Assembly (NCBI GenBank): GCA_029856235.1
Contig: JAHQWP010000089.1
Coordinates: 1-35,100 of the forward strand
Direction of reading: 5' to 3'
Source: Promethearchaeia archaeon
GTDB taxonomy: Archaea; Asgardarchaeota; Lokiarchaeia; Sigyniarchaeales; SOKP01
DNA length: 35,100 bases
Part shown: in pieces, positions 28,460-35,100 of the stretch
Numbering within the stretch: position 1 is the first letter of the stretch
Layout of the letters: the number at the start of each line of letters is the position of its first letter
Made by a program: the position numbers and the translations under genes
Notes under the pieces: generated by a model
What the model was told of the DNA's origin: nothing
The model's input: only the letters and a program-made list of their open reading frames with translations
Databases searched by the model: none

Positions 28460-28924
28460 TTAACAATGAATTTCTTTAATTTGTCCAAAAGTCTCGGTTC
28501 TATCATATTTCTTGTTCTTAGATTGAAAATGCACGATAATCTGAGAATCTTCGATTTCGGGTATCTCCTCAATAAGTTTCTTATCACCATATGTAAATGC
28601 CTGAAGTACGAGTGGTAAGTGATAGCAAAAGATTCTGTCTCGTAATCCCGCCCAACCAAAACAAAAACCTCCACTAACATGCATGTAGACGTGTAATTCG
28701 TAATGATCGTTACTCTTTTGCCATTCAGCTAACACCTCGTCCCTCATGAAGCGTGTGTAAAGACTTGAAATTTGTTCAAAATCGTACTCTGAACCTATCG
28801 TAAGAAAAAGATCTCCAGTTGAATCAGAATGAGTTAATGTATATTTGCGAGGTAAATTTAGCGTGTATTTGTCAATAGAGTCTTTAAAAACGAGATGTAG
28901 TTTATTAGGATTAAAATCTGACAT
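28460..28924 (-). CDS. Staygreen (SGR / Mg-dechelatase) family protein
   Basis: FNPNKLHLVFK, PRKYTLTHSDSTGDLFLTIG, SSLYTRFMRDEVLAEW, LHVYMHVSGG, LPLVLQAFTYGD and IIVHFQS are diagnostic staygreen blocks in order. Confidence 0.9.
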   Translation of the reverse strand: MSDFNPNKLHLVFKDSIDKYTLNLPRKYTLTHSDSTGDLFLTIGSEYDFEQISSLYTRFMRDEVLAEWQKSNDHYELHVYMHVSGGFCFGWAGLRDRIFCYHLPLVLQAFTYGDKKLIEEIPEIEDSQIIVHFQSKNKKYDRTETFGQIKEIHC

Positions 28925-29171
28925 TATTATAATAGAGTATTATCACAAGAAGTTTAAACCATTTTCTTATGAATTATTAAAAAATGCTAGAAAAATGGAT
29001 TTAATTTAAACAATTTTTAATTGGACTTAGATATAGATTCTGATAGAATTTAGAACTATTTATTAAAAAGAAATGAATTTGGATTTTTTCCTATTTTTAA
29101 TTGATCTTATATAAAATTATTAGATTATTTATTATCTGAAGCCTTATTATGGTAATTTCACCTATTTAACT

Positions 29172-30431
29172 ATGATTAAGATAAAGTCTGAATATCAGAA
29201 ACTAACTCCTCTTTGGATTGCTGTTTTTGTAGACATTCTTGGTTTTAGTATAATATTACCATTTTTGCCTTTTTTTATTGCAGAATTCAATAGTTCACCA
29301 GTAATAATTGGATTTCTTTTAAGTTCGAATGCAATTTTTGGATTTTTCTTTGGACCTATCCTTGGGAAATTGAGCGATAATTACGGTCGGAAACCTGTAA
29401 TGTTGATTTCTTTAGCAGGAACCTTAGTAGGTTTTATTATTTTGATAATTTCCAATAACATCTTACTTTTATTTATCGCTAGAATTGTAGATGGAGTTTT
29501 TAGTGGTCAATTTCCAATAGCAAAAGCAATAATAGGTGATGTCGTACCTCCGAAGGAGCGACCAAAACAGATGACCAATATTGGAATCGCTTTTGGTTTG
29601 GCATTCTTAATAGGTCCCGCAATAGGTGGAATTTTATCTCCTTTTGGGCTAATTTGGCCGGGTATTCTTGCAGCTATTCTCACAGGTTTTTCCTTGGTTT
29701 ACACTACAGTCTATTTAGAAGAGAGCTTGCCTAAAAAGGTTCATTCAAAATGGCAGGATGTTGTTATAGAAACTCCTGATTTGAATAAGAAATCGATTTC
29801 GATTTGGAAAAATAATAAAACCTTAATGCTTATCATTCAATATAGTTTTATTGCAATCACGGGAGGAATCCTTCAAACAACCTTTAGCATATTCGCGGGC
29901 ATTCGACTTGGATTAAGCCCATTTGTAGTAGGAATTCTTTTGGCGCTTTTGGGCATATATCAAATCATATTTAGGGTATTGATATTCAATCGAGTTAGAA
30001 AATTAATTGGAGACCCAATTACTGCTCTCTTAGGATTAGGAACTTATATAATTGCATATTTATTCTTTGGAATTGTGACTCAAGTCTGGGAATTAGTAAT
30101 TCTATTGTTTTTTCTTAGTTTTGCTGGGTCATTATCTCAGGGAATCATCACTGGATTTATAAGTCGTTCTGTAGATAATAAAAACCAAGGTAAAATAATG
30201 GGTATTACTACAGGAATAGATAATCTAACTCAAATTATAGGACCGATTGTAGGGGGGATATTACTAAGTTTATCCGGTAATATTCCGTATGCACTAGTTT
30301 TGAGTTTATTAAGTGTTATACCTTTTCTTATAGGGTTTCGAGTGTTAAAATTCGGATATGACAATAGAGAAAAAGAGATTAAAACCGAGATTGTGCCAAA
30401 AGAAGTTATAGAGACTGGAATTATATCATAG
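29172..30431 (+). CDS. MFS transporter (TetA-like)
   Basis: LWIAVFVDILGFSIILPFLPFF, LGKLSDNYGRKPVMLISL, 12-TM pattern. Confidence 0.92.
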   Translation: MIKIKSEYQKLTPLWIAVFVDILGFSIILPFLPFFIAEFNSSPVIIGFLLSSNAIFGFFFGPILGKLSDNYGRKPVMLISLAGTLVGFIILIISNNILLLFIARIVDGVFSGQFPIAKAIIGDVVPPKERPKQMTNIGIAFGLAFLIGPAIGGILSPFGLIWPGILAAILTGFSLVYTTVYLEESLPKKVHSKWQDVVIETPDLNKKSISIWKNNKTLMLIIQYSFIAITGGILQTTFSIFAGIRLGLSPFVVGILLALLGIYQIIFRVLIFNRVRKLIGDPITALLGLGTYIIAYLFFGIVTQVWELVILLFFLSFAGSLSQGIITGFISRSVDNKNQGKIMGITTGIDNLTQIIGPIVGGILLSLSGNIPYALVLSLLSVIPFLIGFRVLKFGYDNREKEIKTEIVPKEVIETGIIS

Positions 30432-30620
30432 TTTTTCCTTTTTCTTATTATTTTTTTAAAAATAAGATGCACATATTTAGGTTCAGTTGGTTTGATATTT
30501 AGCTACACAATAAATTATTTTTAAACCCTATAATCTTATAATTTTTATAGAATTGCTTTAAGTTTGCCTAAATCTTTTTACTAATTATAAATAGGATTAT
30601 CAACATTAAAGGTTATTCTT

Positions 30621-31640
30621 ATGAATTTACCACTTGAATCTAAAATAGATCTGACTGCAAATCTTGAAATCTGCCGGATTTTAAACGGGATGTGGCAGGT
30701 TTCTGGAGCTCATGGTTATATTGATAAAAATGAAGCGATAAAAAGTATGAATTTACACGTAGAAAATGGATTTACAACTTGGGACTTAGCAGATCATTAC
30801 GGACCCGCTGAAGATTTTGTTAAAATTTTCAGAGAACAGAGAATTAAAGAACAAAAAGAAGCCTCCCTCGAGGATATAAATTTTTTTACTAAATGGGTGC
30901 CCAGACCTCAAAAAATCACAAGAGAACTAGTTAATAAGGCTATTGATATTTCTCGAAAAAGAATGGGAATGGAAGCTTTAGATATGCTCCAATTTCACTG
31001 GTGGGATTATCAAGATAAGAACTATCTTAAAGCAATTTCATTTTTAGATGATTTGCAGAAAGACGGAGTATTATCAAGCTTAGGATTAACTAATTTCGAC
31101 ACGGAACATACTGAAGAATTCTTAGAAATGGGAATTAATATCGTTTCAAATCAAGTTCAATATTCGTTAATAGACCGAAGGCCAGAGCTACTGATGGCTC
31201 CAATATGCAAAAAATATAATATTAAACTCCTAGCATATGGTACTCTATGCGGAGGTTTATTGTCTGAAAGATATTTAAATCAACCAGAACCTTTTGGAGA
31301 ACAGTTATATACCGCATCACTTTACAAATATAAAAATATGATCGATCGATGGGGAAACTGGAAACTCTTTCAGGAATTGCTTCAAACCTTGAAAAAAATT
31401 GCCTTAAAGTATAATGTCTCAATAGCGAATGTTGCTGTCCGTTACGTTCTAGAAAATCCGATTGTTGGAGGTGCTATAATAGGAGTTAGGCTAGGAGTTT
31501 CTGAACACATTGAGCAAAACTCTAAAATTTTTACCTTTGCTTTAGATCAAGGTGATATTGAACATATATATCAAGTTTTATCTAAATCTAATGACTTGCT
31601 TCAAATTATTGGGGATTGTGGAGACGAATATAGAAGATAA
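30621..31640 (+). CDS. Aldo/keto reductase family protein
   Basis: GFTTWDLADHYGPAEDFV, KWVPRP, LDMLQFHWWDY, GLTNFDTEH, VSNQVQYSLIDRRPE, VGGAIIGVRL. Confidence 0.92.
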   Translation: MNLPLESKIDLTANLEICRILNGMWQVSGAHGYIDKNEAIKSMNLHVENGFTTWDLADHYGPAEDFVKIFREQRIKEQKEASLEDINFFTKWVPRPQKITRELVNKAIDISRKRMGMEALDMLQFHWWDYQDKNYLKAISFLDDLQKDGVLSSLGLTNFDTEHTEEFLEMGINIVSNQVQYSLIDRRPELLMAPICKKYNIKLLAYGTLCGGLLSERYLNQPEPFGEQLYTASLYKYKNMIDRWGNWKLFQELLQTLKKIALKYNVSIANVAVRYVLENPIVGGAIIGVRLGVSEHIEQNSKIFTFALDQGDIEHIYQVLSKSNDLLQIIGDCGDEYRR

Positions 31641-31820
31641 TATACAAATGAACCACTCGAATCCAACAATTCAAAGGTTATTATATTTTATAGATTTTTA
31701 TGAGATTCTTTTTATCTATGATTAAATAAACCTTCTCTAACTGAATGTATCATTATAAGAGCTTTTTAATAACTTATTAAAATATTACTTATAAATAAGA
31801 AAAAAATATGAGATGAAAAC

Positions 31821-32279
31821 ATGAAATTTCCAGATATATCAGGTGAAAATTTAGAGAAAAAGAAATACAATATTCCATACGATCTCGAAGGTGAACTCAA
31901 TATAGTAATCGTACCTTTTCAGCGGTGGCATCAGAGCCTTGTAGATGAATGGAGTGCATTTTTAAACAATATTGAACGATCAAATCGTAATTTTCGATAT
32001 TATGAAGTTCCGACTTTAAACTCGGGATACAAAATCATGAGATTTATGATTGATGGAGGAATGAGAGCCGGGATTCCTGATAGAAGTGTAAGAGAGCGAA
32101 CAATTACGCTCTACACAAATAAACCCTTATTTGAAGAACTATTAAACATAAATTCTGAAGATACTATCTATTTGTTTTTAATACGGAGAAATGGCGAAAT
32201 TCTTTGGAGGAGCGAAGGAGAATACGACATTCAAAAAGGGGAAGAGCTCTTAAAAATAATAGAAAAGATAAATGCTTAA
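31821..32279 (+). CDS. Thioredoxin-fold-like conserved protein lacking CxxC
   Basis: MKFPDISGENLEKKKYNIPYDLEGELNIVIVPFQRWHQSLVDEW...IDGGMRAGIPDRSVRERTITLYTNK...LFLIRRNGEILWRSEG resembles AhpC/ATP10-like folds. Confidence 0.6.
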   Translation: MKFPDISGENLEKKKYNIPYDLEGELNIVIVPFQRWHQSLVDEWSAFLNNIERSNRNFRYYEVPTLNSGYKIMRFMIDGGMRAGIPDRSVRERTITLYTNKPLFEELLNINSEDTIYLFLIRRNGEILWRSEGEYDIQKGEELLKIIEKINA

Positions 32280-32306
32280 TTTTTTTCTTAAATACTTGAG
32301 AATATC

Positions 32307-33008
32307 TTAAGTTAATGAGAAATCTACAGCTGCTCTTAAATGAATTTTTAAAGTATCGTAAAGAGGAACGCTTACATCTTGAGAATTAATTAACATAGGA
32401 AGTTCTGTACATCCAAGAATTATCCCTTCTACCCCCTTTTTTATTAACTTTTCAATTATCCTTAAAAATTTTTCCTTTGTTGATTCAAGGAATTTTCCTT
32501 TCGCAAACTCTTGGTAAATTGCCTGATGGATGTATTCTCTTTCGCTTTTACCTGGGATTAATGTATTAATTTCGTACTTTTCGTTTAGTTTTTCAGTATA
32601 AAAGTTTCCTTCCATTGTAAATTTTGTGCCTAATAAACCCACGGTTTTAATATCCATAGACTTTATAGCCTTAGCGGTCTCATCTACGACATTAATTAGG
32701 GGGATTGAAATTTCGGTTTCAATTTCAGTAGCAATCTTGTGCATTGTGTTAGAACAGATGACGATTGCTTTACTTCCAGCTAATTCAAGTTTCTTACATA
32801 TTATGATCATTAATTTCACTAGTTCATTCCAATTATTTTGGTTTTGCAATTGAAGAACTTCTTCAAAATTGACCGAATATAATAAAATTTCTGCCGAATA
32901 CCACTCGCCTAACTCCTTTTTTACCATTTCATTAATAATACGATAATAATCTATTGTATTCTCCCAACTCATACCTCCAATTAAGCCAATTAACTTCAAA
33001 ATTAACAC
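32307..33008 (-). CDS. Aspartate/glutamate racemase family protein
   Basis: IGLIGGMSWENTIDYYRIIN, AIVICSNTMHK, GIILGCTELPMLI (both catalytic Cys motifs). Confidence 0.93.
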   Translation of the reverse strand: MLILKLIGLIGGMSWENTIDYYRIINEMVKKELGEWYSAEILLYSVNFEEVLQLQNQNNWNELVKLMIIICKKLELAGSKAIVICSNTMHKIATEIETEISIPLINVVDETAKAIKSMDIKTVGLLGTKFTMEGNFYTEKLNEKYEINTLIPGKSEREYIHQAIYQEFAKGKFLESTKEKFLRIIEKLIKKGVEGIILGCTELPMLINSQDVSVPLYDTLKIHLRAAVDFSLT

Positions 33009-33032
33009 TCTTAAAATACTAAGTCTTTTTAT

Positions 33033-33050
33033 AAAAAAAAAAAAAAAAAA
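33033..33050 (-). terminator. T18 (minus strand) transcription terminator of the heliorhodopsin gene
   Basis: Run of 18 A on + strand, 13 nt beyond the stop of the minus-strand gene 33064..33870. Confidence 0.6.
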
Positions 33051-33063
33051 TTAAAGCTTTAAA

Positions 33064-33870
33064 TTACGCTGGTTGTAATACTCCTGCGAATACTAACCAC
33101 GCTAAAAGAGTTTTAGACCACAAACTGAGTAGTATGTATCCTCGTTCTCCATGTAAATAATCCTTCCATTTCCCAACTTTTTTATATTGTAGGATCATAT
33201 TAATCGGGAATGTGTTAAAGAATACTACGTATGATCCGAAGATAGCCCACACAAACCATGGAATTTCGGCAATATTCCCGTTGCCAAATAGATATAATAG
33301 AATTACTATCCATGGAATAAGGCCTGCAAACGTTCCTATATAAAATGCTGTCCATTTCGTTTTCTCAGTCGTTTGGTTATGAAGTTCCATCATCAAACCT
33401 AAAAGATTCATCGTCGCGTTGATAGCAAAAATTAAAATTAAAGTGGAAAGATCGTAGACTCCGAAAAACCACGCAATTAATACTATCATCAAGGATGAAC
33501 TTAAACCGTATTCAAACCATCGAAAATAGTTAATCCCCTGACCCAATTTTTTATTATAGAAATCATTGACTTTAGGTAATACGATTAATAAATGAGCTAT
33601 AGCTGAGAGTAGTAAAAACATAGCAACCAGAGGACCAATAGGGACCGTCGTTAATTGAGTGTAATTAGGCAGCAGTCTTTGTAGTCCAACGTCATAATAA
33701 AGATAAGACGTTGTAATCGGTAACTCAAAATCCCTTATTTGAGGTATAGTATAAGACATGATTATCATTATACTGGCTTGGATTAAATGTAAAAATCCCA
33801 TAATTAAGTTGAATCGCCTTAAATAAGAGAAACTTATTTTAGATTCTGTTTTTTCATTCATAGAGTTCAC
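33064..33870 (-). CDS. Heliorhodopsin
   Basis: LRRFNLIMGFLHLIQASIM, FRWFEYGLSSSLMIVLIAWFFGVYDLSTLILIFAINATMNLLGLMME (Glu counter-ion position), IPWFVWAIFGSYVVFFNTFPINMILQY, YLHGERGYILLSLWSKTLLAWLVFAG (retinal Schiff-base Lys). Confidence 0.95.
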   Translation of the reverse strand: MNSMNEKTESKISFSYLRRFNLIMGFLHLIQASIMIIMSYTIPQIRDFELPITTSYLYYDVGLQRLLPNYTQLTTVPIGPLVAMFLLLSAIAHLLIVLPKVNDFYNKKLGQGINYFRWFEYGLSSSLMIVLIAWFFGVYDLSTLILIFAINATMNLLGLMMELHNQTTEKTKWTAFYIGTFAGLIPWIVILLYLFGNGNIAEIPWFVWAIFGSYVVFFNTFPINMILQYKKVGKWKDYLHGERGYILLSLWSKTLLAWLVFAGVLQPA

Positions 33871-34043
33871 ATTTTTATAATGTTTCTGTGATTTTTAAGC
33901 ATAATTCCAAATATAAAACTTTTTTATATAATTTATTAATAGGTAATTGAACATCTTAACTAGAAATATCTTTAATTAAACTAAAAATATGAATAATTAT
34001 TGGTCTATAATGCTTTTTTATTTTAATATTCTCATTTGATCAT

Positions 34044-34664
34044 ATGTTATCAAAAAAAGATGTAATAAAGTTAGATAAAACTCAAATTATAGCTGCTGGC
34101 GAAATTTTAGGGCGCGCTTTACAAGACGATCCCGTATCAGTCTATGATATTCCTGATAAAATAAAAAGGCACGCCGTAATGAAACACGTGTTTCAAATGA
34201 CATGTTGTTTGGGTGTGAAATACGGCGAAACATATGCGAATTCTCCCAATTTAGAAGGCATAGCTGTATGGCTTCCTTATATAAACAAAGAATTTAAAAT
34301 GATAATCAACATAGGATGTATGCTCAAATCAAAAATATATAAATTAGGTAGGCAAGCTCAGAAGCGAATTATGCCCATTGAAAAACATAGTACAAATGTA
34401 CATCGGGAGTTTGCCCCTGGTGATCACTGGTACTTACAAACACTTGGTGTAGAACCCAACCATCAAGGGAAAGGATATGGAAGTTTGTTGATGGAATTTA
34501 TGCTTGAAAAAATCGATAACTCTAAACCCCTACCCGTCTTTCTTGAGACTTCTACCGAAATAAATGTGAAATTTTATAAGCGGTTTGGATTTGAGGTAAT
34601 GAAAGAAGGGATCATACCCGATACTGATGTTGAACAATGGTATCTCCTCCGTAGTGCTAAGTAA
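34044..34664 (+). CDS. GNAT-family N-acetyltransferase
   Basis: HWYLQTLGVEPNHQGKGYGSLLMEFMLE, PVFLETSTEINVKFYKRFGFEVM. Confidence 0.9.
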   Translation: MLSKKDVIKLDKTQIIAAGEILGRALQDDPVSVYDIPDKIKRHAVMKHVFQMTCCLGVKYGETYANSPNLEGIAVWLPYINKEFKMIINIGCMLKSKIYKLGRQAQKRIMPIEKHSTNVHREFAPGDHWYLQTLGVEPNHQGKGYGSLLMEFMLEKIDNSKPLPVFLETSTEINVKFYKRFGFEVMKEGIIPDTDVEQWYLLRSAK

Positions 34665-34790
34665 ACTATAAATCCTATATTTATATCAAAAAGGTTTTAT
34701 ACAAAACTGTCTTAAACCACTTAACGAAATCTAACTAAAATTATCTAAATCATAATTTTATCTGTTAAATAATAAAAGGAGGTAAGACAT

Positions 34791-35090
34791 ATGGCTTATA
34801 TCGTTATCACGGGAAGTTTCCCACCTCACGTTAGTAAGGAAGTTGGAAAAAAGTTTTTAGAACTTGAAAAATTACCTGATTACATAAAAACTGAACACGT
34901 CTTTAACACTTCGCAGGGTGATTATGCTTTTTTCACAATTTATAAGCTTGAAGATGATAGTAAATACTTCGACGCTTTAAAAGCAATCACTAAAAGATTC
35001 TCTGGATATATGGACATAGTGGGCTATAAATATACTGTTCATCCTGTTTTAGAAGCTAAAGACGCCTTAAGTATGGTTGGTCTCGGTTAA
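34791..35090 (+). CDS. Hypothetical protein, 99 aa (possible ferredoxin-like or dimeric alpha/beta-barrel fold)
   Basis: Strong SD aaggaggt 5' of the ATG; beta-alpha-beta-beta-alpha-beta-like composition. Confidence 0.6.
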   Translation: MAYIVITGSFPPHVSKEVGKKFLELEKLPDYIKTEHVFNTSQGDYAFFTIYKLEDDSKYFDALKAITKRFSGYMDIVGYKYTVHPVLEAKDALSMVGLG

Positions 35091-35100
35091 AATGCTTTTT

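Noticed and set aside
28429-28680. ORF 28429..28680 on the minus strand
   Set aside because: Overlaps the staygreen gene in another frame; no independent support.
1-35100. CRISPR array, transposase/IS element, prophage or tRNA/rRNA gene
   Set aside because: No regularly spaced repeats, mobile-element ORFs or RNA gene sequences were recognised by eye; a tRNAscan/Infernal run would be needed to exclude small RNAs.

Overview
This is an AT-rich window of about 35 kb, densely coding on both strands, with no rRNA, tRNA, CRISPR array or transposase that I could recognise. Gene content points to an Asgard-type archaeal genome: two Ras/Rab-like small GTPases, archaeal TATA-like promoters and poly-T terminators, 4-Cys mini-proteins, a heliorhodopsin, and a eukaryote-like sphingosine-1-phosphate lyase homolog. 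This placement is an inference and was not tested. Other recognisable genes include:
- the C-terminal part of a PEP-synthase-like protein
- a PlsY-like acyltransferase
- a FtsX/LolD-type ABC transporter
- an acyl-CoA ligase
- a ChrB-domain protein with an overlapping MFS transporter
- a membrane-anchored TIR protein
- an ATC-hydrolase-family protein
- an isoprenylcysteine methyltransferase-like membrane protein
- a staygreen (Mg-dechelatase) homolog
- aldo/keto reductase, Asp/Glu racemase and GNAT proteins.
The strongest second-look items are:
- a staygreen homolog and a heliorhodopsin about 4 kb apart
- a DNA methyltransferase broken by a single in-frame TGA (nonsense or recoding)
- an alpha/beta hydrolase split by a one-base frameshift at its nucleophile elbow
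- a 43-aa remnant of a paralog of the coiled-coil gene located 2.5 kb away
- a tandem duplication whose two copies appear to share a non-canonical AUU start
- two small GTPases with degenerate G-motifs.
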